Assembly (NCBI GenBank): GCA_964480365.1
Contig: CAYZPM010000009.1
Span: forward strand, 20,271-84,270
DNA from: CAIQPV01 sp964480365
Lineage (GTDB): Bacteria > Pseudomonadota > Gammaproteobacteria > Burkholderiales > Gallionellaceae
Direction: 5' to 3'
Length of the DNA: 64,000 nucleotides
Made by a program: the position numbers and the translations under genes. Of this stretch, positions 1-7,700 are shown one piece after another (the stretch's first letter is position 1; each line of letters begins with the position of its first letter). Below the pieces are notes generated by a model, which was not told the DNA's origin, did no database searches, and was given only the letters and a program-made list of their open reading frames with translations.

Positions 1-2
1 TT

Positions 3-698
3 AGACTACGAAGCCAATTTGGTTTTGATCAGATTGTTAAAGCCTATGAGGCTCTTCGCGATACGCCTAATTCGCGCCAAGTCGTACTGCAAATCTGGGA
101 TGCCACGGCGGATTTTCCAATTGACGGTGGGAATCCTGTTGCACCTGACATCCCATGCAATATCTGCAGCATGTTGAAATTACGTGCCGGTAAGTTGGAT
201 TGGGCACAGATAATGAGAAGCAACGATATTTATCGTGGCACACCCTATAACATAGTGCAATTTACTATGCTGCAAGAGATCATGTCGGGGTGGCTTGAAT
301 GCGATGTCGGAGACTATGTCCAATTTTGCGACAGCATGCATATCTACGAGAAAGATATGCAAGAATTTTCAATCGGTCCCGCAACTCAAAATATTTTAAG
401 CACGGATAACTTGGCATTCCCAAAGAAAGAATCCGATGAGATTATTTCTGAAATGATTCGTCTTCTTGGGGAACTTACGCATGATTCGCTTAGTGAGCCA
501 GAACTAAGTAACTTGCTGGATTCCAATGGATTACCTGAAGGCTACAAAAACATGCTGTTAATCGCTGGTGCGGACAGTGCAAGACGCCGTGGGTGGAGTC
601 ACGCTGCTTCTGCTATTGCAAAGAATTGTAACAATCCCGCTCTAACAACATCTTGGGAAAAGTGGGAAACTCACAGGGCTATGGTTTCTCCGTGCTGA
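3..698 (+). CDS. Thymidylate synthase-like protein, 5' end cut by window
   Basis: The frame is open from base 3, so the start lies outside the window. The visible 231 residues carry the thymidylate-synthase core: a Pro-Cys pair in DIPCNICSML at the position of the catalytic cysteine, then RSNDIYRGTPYN (phosphate and base binding) and DSMHIYE. The Asn of PYN, equivalent to E. coli ThyA Asn177, is kept; dCMP hydroxymethylases have Asp there, so dUMP is the more likely substrate. About 115 residues follow the HIYE motif, where ordinary ThyA has far fewer, so this is not housekeeping ThyA. The next gene on the same strand encodes a TIR-like protein, which suggests a role in nucleotide-based defence; that role is inference. 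Confidence 0.75.
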   Translation, partial: RLRSQFGFDQIVKAYEALRDTPNSRQVVLQIWDATADFPIDGGNPVAPDIPCNICSMLKLRAGKLDWAQIMRSNDIYRGTPYNIVQFTMLQEIMSGWLECDVGDYVQFCDSMHIYEKDMQEFSIGPATQNILSTDNLAFPKKESDEIISEMIRLLGELTHDSLSEPELSNLLDSNGLPEGYKNMLLIAGADSARRRGWSHAASAIAKNCNNPALTTSWEKWETHRAMVSPC

Positions 699-856
699 AA
701 AAATTTACGCAAGATTGCCGAATATTCCAATTGTCTGGTTATCTTGATGTTTCGCTATCCTGAAATATTGCCTTTATCGTGCATCCTCAGTCGAGGGGTG
801 ACTTGTTAGTTTGCGCAGCATACATGCATCAACTTGATGCAGAAAGGATTTTAAGG

Positions 857-1429
857 ATGGCTCTTTCACCTTACCCCATGAATGGACTCCTTGGATCAGC
901 GGTACGCCATAATGTATTCATCAGCTACTATCACAACGCGGACCAAGCATATCGGGACGCGTTTGAGACGGCATATGGCCACCTGTTCATATCTAAATCG
1001 GTTAATCCTGGCGACATCACGACTGATCTAAATACTGATTACATCAAGCGATTGATCCAAGAGGACTACATTTCTGACGCATCCGTTGTAATTGTGCTCG
1101 TAGGTGCAAAAACCTATTGCCGTAAGCACGTTGACTGGGAAATCTCGGCTGGGCTGAATAAGAAAGTCGGTGGCTATTCAGGCATGATCGGGATTTTATT
1201 GCCAGACATACCCTTAAACGAGGCCAGTGAATACCAATACGATGCCATTCCCGCTCGACTGGCAGACAACGCTAAATCCGGTTTTGCGGCTATCTACACA
1301 TGGAACTGGATTACAGCTTCGCAGGATAGAGTAAAAACAGCCATTGGGGACGCCTTTAATGCCCGCATCAACAAGGCTGACAAGATCGATAACAGCAGGG
1401 TTCAGCTTGGCAAGAATCTCTGCGACTGA
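857..1429 (+). CDS. MTH538/ThsB-type TIR-like protein
   Basis: This 190-residue protein begins its fold with HNVFISYYHNADQAYRD and continues with DASVVIVLVGAKTYCRKH and VDWEISAGLNKK, the pattern of the MTH538 TIR-like family that includes the ThsB sensor of Thoeris. Known family members make NAD-derived signals or cleave NAD; the Glu of VDWEI is the candidate catalytic residue. The ATG at 857 is preferred because GAAAGGA lies about eight bases upstream. A GTG at 779 would add 26 residues but has no ribosome site. The gene follows the thymidylate-synthase-like gene on the same strand after 158 bases and converges on the TIR/SLOG operon. No ThsA is present in the window. Confidence 0.8.
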   Translation: MALSPYPMNGLLGSAVRHNVFISYYHNADQAYRDAFETAYGHLFISKSVNPGDITTDLNTDYIKRLIQEDYISDASVVIVLVGAKTYCRKHVDWEISAGLNKKVGGYSGMIGILLPDIPLNEASEYQYDAIPARLADNAKSGFAAIYTWNWITASQDRVKTAIGDAFNARINKADKIDNSRVQLGKNLCD

Positions 1430-1525
1430 TAAGTCATTTTTCTTTTTGTGACTACTGATGTCGGCATTCATATCGACATCAGCTTTGGATATTGATTGGA
1501 TTTAGTGTCTGGTTTAGTAGGCGAT

Positions 1526-2107
1526 TCAGTCATGTTTACGAATCTTCTCGGTCCCTTTTGCCCATTTATCGAAACTAGCGTAGACCATTTTCGATTTATT
1601 TATCCAGAGCCTAGTCTCCGAGCTACCCTTCACAAGTTCCTCGTCGACGTACGGGTAGAGATTGAGATATTCCTCGCCCTTGAACGTCTCCTCTTGGTCG
1701 AGCGTTACTGGGATGACGCCGACAGCACCCTTGAGACCGTCAAAGAATCCTAGTTCCCACGGCATCCACCGCGACTTCTTTGAGTGCTGACTGTACACGT
1801 AGAGCAGAGTATTCGAATGACGCATTCGGTTACGCAGGATATCCGCCGTATCGAGCGTCACTTTATCTGGCGAGAGTTGAGGGTCGCAATACTTGTCGAC
1901 GTACACCTTCAGGCCGCGATCTTCGAGAATCATTTTAATTCCTCTGAGAATTTTCTCAGACTCTGCGGACGAGTGGCTGAGAAATACGTCAAAGGTATCA
2001 TCGGCTGCGGCGGCGATGGACTCGAGCACTAAGCTCGCAGTTTTTTGCATGCGATCCGTCACGCGCGATGCGCGCTCCAGAACTTGAGTCTCAGTAAGAT
2101 AGGCCAT
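1526..2107 (-). CDS. TIR domain protein
   Basis: A 193-residue protein with a short helical N-terminus and a canonical TIR domain from about residue 37: DTFDVFLSHSSAESE (beta A), then LKVYVDKYCDPQLSP, SNTLLYVYSQHSKKS and RWMPWELGFFDG. The W-x-x-x-E pattern in WMPWELG supplies the expected catalytic Glu of NADase-type TIRs. It is the last gene of a minus-strand run and starts 18 bases after the SLOG-like gene ends, so it is probably co-transcribed with it. Effector or signal-producer roles are both possible; the sequence does not decide. Confidence 0.82.
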   Translation of the reverse strand: MAYLTETQVLERASRVTDRMQKTASLVLESIAAAADDTFDVFLSHSSAESEKILRGIKMILEDRGLKVYVDKYCDPQLSPDKVTLDTADILRNRMRHSNTLLYVYSQHSKKSRWMPWELGFFDGLKGAVGVIPVTLDQEETFKGEEYLNLYPYVDEELVKGSSETRLWINKSKMVYASFDKWAKGTEKIRKHD

Positions 2108-2125
2108 ATAACAAAGATATCATGG

Positions 2126-2950
2126 TTAAGATGCGGTGGCTACGTTGAGACGCAGCAGGCCCCTCAAAATGAGTGTGACCGCTTGATCGACATGGGGTGT
2201 GCGGGCGAGTGTGGCATTTTCTTCGGCAGTAAGTCCATTGTTCAGATCGGATGCCGTGAATGCTTCAAATTCACGTCGCCCAGGCCAAGGTGGACGCGAA
2301 GCTGCCCACCGTGGAACGAGCCCAAGCGTTTCGGCTATGTCGCGCGCGCATCCGCCGAAGCCGCCCAATAGGAAAAGCGGCTGCCGTATCTGAAGTGACA
2401 AAAGCGCTTCTTCAGCGATGCCGGGCATGACCCCCTTGTATTGATCCACTCGGCCCCCGAGCACGATGCGCGCATGTGTTTCACTCCGCATGATGTGGCG
2501 CATCGAAGTCAGGCCCGTTGCCCACTCACTGTCGGTCGGCTGGATTTGCGCGAGCCCCTGCCGTTCATCCAAGGTCAGTCGCGTTCCATTCAGCGCTAAA
2601 CAGATGAGCTCGGACGAACCCGCGAGATCGGCAGAAAACTGCTCCAGATCGGTCATTGTCATGCGGATATGGACGGGCCATGCCAAGTAGTTGACAACGC
2701 CCGTCCGATTGTCGTCCTCGTCGGCGTCACGACAGTGGCGGGCGACCAACTCGAACAGTAACTTGCTGAAGCCATTAGCACGCAGGTCGCCGCCGTAGAC
2801 GAGGCGAGCGCCAAGCGCGAGCAGATGCCGCGCAATTTCCGTCATGGCATCGCGCAGATGTTCGTCGCTCAACCCTAGCGCAGGCATATCTGGGCTCTCT
2901 GACGTCGAGATCGCGACTGCGCGCCGGTTTAGAGCTTCCCGATAGCTCAT
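2126..2950 (-). CDS. Stand-alone SLOG (LSDAT/TRPM-like) nucleotide-binding protein
   Basis: A 274-residue protein with Rossmann-like SLOG features: LLALGARLVYGGDLRANGFS near the N-terminus (glycine-rich nucleotide loop), ARIVLGGRVDQYKGVMPGI in the middle and PLFLLGGFGGCARDIAE near the end. SLOG domains bind nucleotides or NAD-derived ligands; in Thoeris ThsA such a domain senses the TIR product. The ATG at 2950 shares one base with the stop of the upstream tandem-TIR gene (TGATG) and has GGGAG eight bases before it, so the two are translationally coupled. An upstream ATG at 2971 adds seven residues and is less likely. Sensor or ligand-binding function is inferred from the family. Confidence 0.75.
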   Translation of the reverse strand: MSYREALNRRAVAISTSESPDMPALGLSDEHLRDAMTEIARHLLALGARLVYGGDLRANGFSKLLFELVARHCRDADEDDNRTGVVNYLAWPVHIRMTMTDLEQFSADLAGSSELICLALNGTRLTLDERQGLAQIQPTDSEWATGLTSMRHIMRSETHARIVLGGRVDQYKGVMPGIAEEALLSLQIRQPLFLLGGFGGCARDIAETLGLVPRWAASRPPWPGRREFEAFTASDLNNGLTAEENATLARTPHVDQAVTLILRGLLRLNVATAS

Positions 2951-4128
2951 CAATCCACTCCCGCCAGCCACTCAGTCATGCTCCTCAGCCGCACGCGCGG
3001 TGCCACTTCCTCGAACAATCGCTCTTCCTCTGCGCTCAACGGAGGATCAGGATATACAATCATCGGCTCTGGCACGTCTGTAGCGGTCGGCAGGCTGGCG
3101 AGAGAGATCAGCTCTGGCGGTCGCGGCACGAACATTACCGCTGGATTGGCAAGCCCACGCGTCAATTCGACCCGGCAGCGCCATAGGAAATCTTTGAGTA
3201 CCTCGTCAAGCAGGCGACCAACCACGACGTCAATCCGGTCGACACTGTGCGGATCCATGCGTATGACAGGTACATTACCCATATAAGGGAAACCGCGCTC
3301 GTCCATATTAGTGATGCAGTTAGCAATGACTAATGGCACGTTCCATCGTTTTGCCTCAATGATCTCCCGACGACACCACTCCCGCGACGAATATGAATCG
3401 GTGTGGATGGCGACCATCGCGCTTACCCTAACCTGCTTGAGCAAAACTTTATTGAAGCGAAGACCTGCAGGAATATCATGCACGTCAAAAAAGCTTGATA
3501 AACCGTGACCGGAATTCAGACGGTCGCGAATCGCATGAGCGACCCGTTCTCCGTCGTCATCGTGTTTGGAGTGACTGAGGAATATCTGCACCTTCTTCAA
3601 ATAAGATTCCAGCGCAGCGTCCTCTTCAGTTGGTCGCTTCAGGTGCTCAAGATAATGCCGCAGCATCCTGCAGAACTCATAGGTAAGTTCGTTTATGAGG
3701 CGTTGTCGAAGCTCTGTTGATGTTCCAGACCACTGATCCCAGCGTAGCGCCTGCTCTGCAATACCTATCGCCAACGCGGATTGTTCTAAGGCGACAGGGA
3801 ATAAACGGGAACTAAGCCCCGCAGATTCTGTGCGTTCGACAAGTTCGTGCAGGTAGAGTATCCAGTCCTTGTCTCCGGCGAGCGCTGACTCAGTCAAGAC
3901 GACAACGGCTGTTACCTCCGCTTCGTCCAAATTAATCGGTAGTGGCGTGGTTGCGCCAAGTGCAAGAGCAGACCGGAAAATCACACTTAGGCCGGTGCCT
4001 CCAGCAACGTTTTCATAGAGCTTGCGGCGGAAATTCTCCCGCAGTGCCTCGGCGATTTCAGAGCCACCGACGAAACCGGGATGCCAGATGATATATAGAA
4101 CAAGGAACGGGCGGGTCGGATCAGGCAT
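2950..4128 (-). CDS. Tandem TIR-like protein
   Basis: A 392-residue protein. Residues 1-130 resemble a degenerate TIR fold (FLVLYIIWHPGFVGG, then AVVVLTESALAGDKDW and RLFPVALEQS). Residues about 180-310 are a canonical TIR: VQIFLSHSKHDDDGE, SSFFDVHDIPAG, SAMVAIHTDSYSSREWCRRE and VPLVIANC. The Glu after SREWCRR is the likely catalytic residue. The C-terminal 80 residues are proline-rich and unassigned. It lies between an IHF-beta-like gene (29-base gap) and a SLOG gene (one-base overlap). Two TIR folds in one chain suggest one catalytic and one structural copy, which is inference. Confidence 0.78.
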   Translation of the reverse strand: MPDPTRPFLVLYIIWHPGFVGGSEIAEALRENFRRKLYENVAGGTGLSVIFRSALALGATTPLPINLDEAEVTAVVVLTESALAGDKDWILYLHELVERTESAGLSSRLFPVALEQSALAIGIAEQALRWDQWSGTSTELRQRLINELTYEFCRMLRHYLEHLKRPTEEDAALESYLKKVQIFLSHSKHDDDGERVAHAIRDRLNSGHGLSSFFDVHDIPAGLRFNKVLLKQVRVSAMVAIHTDSYSSREWCRREIIEAKRWNVPLVIANCITNMDERGFPYMGNVPVIRMDPHSVDRIDVVVGRLLDEVLKDFLWRCRVELTRGLANPAVMFVPRPPELISLASLPTATDVPEPMIVYPDPPLSAEEERLFEEVAPRVRLRSMTEWLAGVD

Positions 4129-4157
4129 TGGTTTGTCCTGGATTGCGAAGTGGCTTG

Positions 4158-4493
4158 TCAGCGAGAGGAGATCGGTGGTTTGGTTTCATTTGGCTTACCA
4201 GTACACTTGCCTGCTGCAAAGTCAACCCGCGCCCTCAACTCCTTCCCTGCTTTGAAAGATGGTCGTAGCTTCGCAGGAACTGCAACGGACTCGCCAGTCT
4301 TCGGATTCCGTCCATTCCGAGGTGGACGCAGTGAATTTTGAAACGAACCAAATCCTCTAATTTCAACACGATTGCCTTTGCATAGGGCGTTTGAAACTGT
4401 GTCGAGAATTGTTCTGACGCAGATGGCCACATCCTGATGTTTCAGGTGTGGATTCTGGGCTGCAAGAGCGCCGATTAAATCTGAGAGGGTCAT
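4158..4493 (-). CDS. IHF-beta-like DNA-bending protein heading the TIR/SLOG operon
   Basis: The 111 residues match the HU/IHF family throughout: an N-terminal helical pair (MTLSDLIGALAAQNPHL), the dimer core with VEIRGFGSFQNSLRPPRNGR, the DNA-intercalating arm NPKTGESVAVPAKLRPSFK and GKELR. The IRGFGSF segment and the 'NPHLKHQDV' opening are closer to IHF-beta than to HU. A lysine/proline-rich tail of about 15 residues is extra. The housekeeping ihfB normally sits next to rpsA, so this is probably an accessory copy. Its stop lies 29 bases before the tandem-TIR start, so it could regulate the operon or help recognise bent or foreign DNA; both are inference. Confidence 0.8.
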   Translation of the reverse strand: MTLSDLIGALAAQNPHLKHQDVAICVRTILDTVSNALCKGNRVEIRGFGSFQNSLRPPRNGRNPKTGESVAVPAKLRPSFKAGKELRARVDFAAGKCTGKPNETKPPISSR

Positions 4494-4573
4494 GCCCCGT
4501 AGTCTACTTCAAGTTGAGCTGGGGATGGTGGGGTGGTTATGTGATCTTCGCCAATTAATGATCGACTTAAGAA

Positions 4574-6007
4574 TTATGTTTTATCTGCTGTTTTTGAAAA
4601 TGAACTTAAGCGAACAACCACTTCAACCCTACGATTAGGGGCATTGCACTGGCGCTGATCTTCCACAGAGTGTTCTACTGGACAAACCACTACCGGTTTT
4701 ATAGGCCCCACCCCATGTGCAATAACTTGCATTTCGGTTAGTAGCTTATGTTCAATCAACCATTTCTTAATGGTATTGGCTCTAAGCTCCGACAAAACAT
4801 AATTATCTGGAACCGTTGCCGGCATGGGATCGGAATATCCTGTAACAACAACAGACTCAATTTTTCCAAGGTTGCCTAATTCTTGCTCAAATGCCTCCAT
4901 TACTGGCTCAGCCCCAGATTTCAAGTTCCACTTGTGAGAGTCAAATAAGGTATCTGTTTTTAATTCAAAACAAGGAGTAAATTTCTGATTTGTTGCAATA
5001 GGAGACACGCCACTATCTTTCAACTCAAACTCTGCGTAAGACTTTTCTTTTTTATGTTCTGAGTTTTTGCGATCTTCTATATGGACATATGCTGACTCTC
5101 CAATTCCATGCCAAAGCACATCAAGCCCATAAACAATACGTTCGTTATTTTGTGCACGGCAATCGAGAATTGGAATTCCCAATCGATCTGCAATGGCTGT
5201 AAGCTTCGTGAAATTTTCTTCGCTGACTTGTACTGGCGCATTTTCGGAACGCAAGCCGATCATATGCATCGACATCTCCATCATTAGGCCAGGCGCGCCA
5301 ATTAGGATAGGTAGCACCAGTACAGATAGTGGAAGTAGCATCTTATACTTCCATGAACTTCCAGACTGCTCTAATGCTCCATTCTTAAGCTCCTCAATTG
5401 GCACTGGTGCAAATTCAAAAACCAACCCCAAAGCAACGAACATGCCGCCGCTCAAGAATCCAGATAAAAGCCCAAAGATTTGTCGGCTATGTTCGTTATC
5501 AGTGATAAATGCGCTGTGCAATATCTCGAAATAGACAAGTGACAAAAGAAAAGAAACAGCAAGAAATATCCCCGATATAAAGTGCTTGAGCCTAACTTCT
5601 CTGTATGGTCGCCATTTAATAACTCTGCTTAGCCACAAACATATACTCTTAGATTCTTTATTGGGTAACGTTACCTGCACTTTATCTTCTGCTAGCTCTG
5701 ATGAGAATTTATGCTTTGCATCAAACCCCAAGAATTTCGGTATTTTAGCAAGCAGCGCCATAAGCCAAAGTATTGATACAGCGCTATAGGCCAACCCGAT
5801 AACATCGATTGCCGCAAATGCAAAAAGCGCAAAGAAAAATAGCAATGCATCACCTATCGACATTCCTTTCGGATGAAAGCCGATATGGATGCAATAGCTA
5901 AGGACAATAAAGGCCCCCCCAAGCATAGCAAGCTTGTAGAGCAGGCCAAGCACTGAGCTTAGCGTATCAACAAATTCTTTTATGTGGTCAGATGGATTAT
6001 CAGACAT
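4574..6007 (-). CDS. Polytopic membrane protein with C-terminal OmpA-like domain
   Basis: A 477-residue protein. Hydrophobic segments near residues 20-45, 52-90, 145-165, 180-205 and 225-245 predict an inner-membrane N-terminal half. Residues about 345-470 form an OmpA/MotB-type peptidoglycan-binding domain: FELKTDTLFDSHKWNLK, VVVTGYSDPMP, LSELRANTIKKWL and CNAPNRRVEVVV. The membrane-plus-OmpA layout recalls MotB/ZorB, but there are more membrane segments and no MotA/ZorA partner in the window. It is read in the same direction as the IHF-TIR-SLOG genes, 80 bases upstream of them, so it may belong to the island or even the operon. No clear ribosome site precedes the ATG. Confidence 0.65.
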   Translation of the reverse strand: MSDNPSDHIKEFVDTLSSVLGLLYKLAMLGGAFIVLSYCIHIGFHPKGMSIGDALLFFFALFAFAAIDVIGLAYSAVSILWLMALLAKIPKFLGFDAKHKFSSELAEDKVQVTLPNKESKSICLWLSRVIKWRPYREVRLKHFISGIFLAVSFLLSLVYFEILHSAFITDNEHSRQIFGLLSGFLSGGMFVALGLVFEFAPVPIEELKNGALEQSGSSWKYKMLLPLSVLVLPILIGAPGLMMEMSMHMIGLRSENAPVQVSEENFTKLTAIADRLGIPILDCRAQNNERIVYGLDVLWHGIGESAYVHIEDRKNSEHKKEKSYAEFELKDSGVSPIATNQKFTPCFELKTDTLFDSHKWNLKSGAEPVMEAFEQELGNLGKIESVVVTGYSDPMPATVPDNYVLSELRANTIKKWLIEHKLLTEMQVIAHGVGPIKPVVVCPVEHSVEDQRQCNAPNRRVEVVVRLSSFSKTADKT

Positions 6008-6061
6008 GTATTGGATAGTACCCTTGCGCTCAGTTAAATGACAATGAGCTCCTCATTATTG

Positions 6062-6157
6062 TTGCGAGTTTTTGATCTGTCCGGTTTTGTAGCACGCAAT
6101 CTGTCCGGTTGTCATATTGCCCAAGGAGGGCGATATGAGACCGACAAAAGTGCTACA
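6062..6157 (+). mobile_element. Possible left-end remnant of an insertion sequence
   Basis: The block contains two direct copies of CTGTCCGGTT about 25 bases apart, then AAGGAGGGCGAT and an ATG opening a short frame (MRPTKVLQE) that stops resembling anything after nine codons, where the umuC remnant begins. Repeated subterminal motifs followed by a strong ribosome site and a truncated start look like the left end of an insertion sequence cut by recombination. This is pattern recognition only; the family cannot be fixed from nine residues. Confidence 0.35.
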
Positions 6158-6529
6158 GGAGAACCACAATACCAGCAGTCAATGGTCGTGCCACTCAGCC
6201 AGCTCACTGACAACACGATGAAGTTGGTCAGTGCCGCACTCCAAGGATTGAAGGCAATTTTCCGCAGCGGATTCCATTATAAGAAGAGTGGCGTCCTGCT
6301 GATGGGGTTGCAACCCAAGGAAGCAATCCAGGCCACTTTGTTCGATGATCCAGTCGAGCAAGAAAAATCGGCAAGCATGATGCGCACTATAGATGCGATC
6401 AATAAAAAAATGGGATCAGGGAGTTTGACGCTTGCCGCGTCCGGTATCCAACGTCGCTGGGCAATGCGCAGGGACAGGAAATCGCCGAATTACACCACCG
6501 ACTGGAATGAACTGCCGATGGTATTCTAG
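6158..6529 (+). pseudogene. umuC: umuC C-terminal fragment
   Basis: About 124 codons in one frame match the extreme C-terminus of DNA polymerase V subunit UmuC: QYQQSMVVPLSQLTDNT, AALQGLKAIFRSGFHYKKSG, LFDDP and the terminal RRDRKSPNYTTDWNELPM. UmuC is normally about 420 residues, so the polymerase catalytic part is missing. The frame upstream runs into apparent insertion-sequence end sequence, which suggests the 5' two thirds were lost by recombination. There is no umuD nearby. Confidence 0.75.
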
Positions 6530-6577
6530 GGCGACCACTCTGATAAAGTGCCGAAAAAATGGAATGAATATTTTGCT

Positions 6578-6892
6578 ATGAATGATAAATATCTTGCCAA
6601 AGATTGGCGCAGTCTCGAAATGCATCGACTTGTTGCTGACCGTCTCAAGAACGACCCAAGCCTTATCCACAAGGCTATCGAGAATATCGAACGATGGAAA
6701 AAGCAAAACACTTCCACTCCAGCCGAGGAATGGCTTCCCCATATTCATCAAGGGCGGGATCATTTAATTTCGTTGTTGCTTTCCGAAACAGATGAAGGGC
6801 AGCGATTAAGGAGTTTAAGCCCCTTCGTTGGCGACTCATTCATCACACAAGAAGAACGAGCTGAAATCTTCGAACGATTTAAAATGATGTGA
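6578..6892 (+). CDS. Small hypothetical protein, possibly truncated
   Basis: A 104-residue, charged, soluble protein beginning MNDKYLAKDWRSLEMHRLVA. No signal peptide or membrane segment is visible, and I cannot assign a family. A GTG at 6548 would add ten residues; neither start has a convincing ribosome site. The frame ends just before the remnant of the AbiEii toxin gene on the other strand (6903), so its 3' end may lie on a recombination junction and the protein may be shortened. It sits among broken genes, which lowers confidence that it is functional. Confidence 0.45.
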   Translation: MNDKYLAKDWRSLEMHRLVADRLKNDPSLIHKAIENIERWKKQNTSTPAEEWLPHIHQGRDHLISLLLSETDEGQRLRSLSPFVGDSFITQEERAEIFERFKMM

Positions 6893-6902
6893 ATGGCATC
6901 GG

Positions 6903-6987
6903 CTCCCCCCAATTTGGGTATCTTCGCCGCCGATTCGGAGAACAACGCATTGCGTTCTGCGGCGGGAAGGCGGGCCACCTTGTCCAT
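6903..6987 (-). pseudogene. Stub of AbiEii-type toxin gene
   Basis: Immediately after the AbiEi-like antitoxin, the start ATG at 6987 overlaps its stop (TGATG). About 28 codons (MDKVARLPAAERNALFSE...) look like the N-terminus of an AbiEii nucleotidyltransferase toxin. The frame then runs antisense into the unrelated small gene at 6578-6892. No nucleotidyltransferase motif remains, so the toxin is effectively deleted. Confidence 0.6.
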
Positions 6988-7595
6988 CAGCCCCGCTCCC
7001 CGCACACCTGCTTGATGATCTGGTAAATCCAGCCGGTCGCGGCGCGGGTATCCTTGAGCATGCGCTCGCAACCCTTTGCATCCAGCCGCTGCCGGATCGT
7101 CTCGATCACGGCTTGATCCACACGCTCCTTGCCCAGCGCTTTCAGCGCCTGCACCACCAATCCGCTTTCCCGATTTTTGAATCCCGCATCCTTCAACGCC
7201 GATTTGCGAAATGCCAGCGTGTGCGCGCCGATTGCGTACTCACGGGTCGGCCCGTCGGAAAGATAGACCCACTTCCCCGGCATCTGAGTGGAAAGCCCCA
7301 GCAAATTCAACGCCGCATCGCCGGAAGGCTGAATGCGCCAATTGAACTTGCGCGCCAGCGCCTGCGCCACCTGGTCGATGTCCGGGCTCAACGTCTGCCC
7401 CAGCAATTCGCTATAACGGGGATAGTCGTACACGCCCCGGCAGACACGGCGTATCGTCCCCGCCTTGGTCAGCGTGGAAAGCGCCTGATGAATATTCACC
7501 TCGCCGAACTGAACGATAAAATCAGTCTTGGTGAACGCCCAACCCCTGCCGCGCCCATATATCCTTGAAAGTATCGATTGTTCAATCGGTTGCAT
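6987..7595 (-). CDS. AbiEi-type antitoxin (DUF6088 family), apparently orphan
   Basis: The 202-residue protein has an N-terminal winged-helix region (ILSRIYGRGRGWAFTKTDF, IHQALSTLTKAGTIRRVCRG, VYDYPRY) followed by the C-terminal domain typical of AbiEi/DUF6088 antitoxins (SGDAALNLLGLSTQMPGK, YLSDGPTREYAIG). These proteins repress their own promoter and neutralise the AbiEii toxin. The toxin gene should follow with a coupled start; the TGATG junction is present, but only about 28 codons of toxin survive. The gene probably persists as an orphan antitoxin or transcription factor. Confidence 0.75.
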   Translation of the reverse strand: MQPIEQSILSRIYGRGRGWAFTKTDFIVQFGEVNIHQALSTLTKAGTIRRVCRGVYDYPRYSELLGQTLSPDIDQVAQALARKFNWRIQPSGDAALNLLGLSTQMPGKWVYLSDGPTREYAIGAHTLAFRKSALKDAGFKNRESGLVVQALKALGKERVDQAVIETIRQRLDAKGCERMLKDTRAATGWIYQIIKQVCGERG

Positions 7596-7700
7596 CGCTA
7601 GTTTCAGTCTGTTTTTTCAGAAAAACGACCACGTTTTGCTGAAATTAACACACTCCGGTTGCGAACGCCACATAGGCTGTGCCCTGCTCATAACCGTTGT

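Noticed and set aside
2045..2371. Plus-strand frames over the TIR/SLOG operon (also 1496-1753, 1784-2032, 2978-3286)
   Set aside because: They are antisense to genes with clear domain motifs and have no supporting features.
857..4128. Assignment as a standard Thoeris system
   Set aside because: A ThsB-like TIR and a SLOG protein are present, but there is no ThsA with SIR2-SLOG or membrane-SLOG fusion, and the genes are on opposite strands.
4574..6007. Assignment as ZorB of a Zorya system
   Set aside because: It has several membrane segments instead of one, and there is no ZorA, ZorC/D or ZorE next to it.
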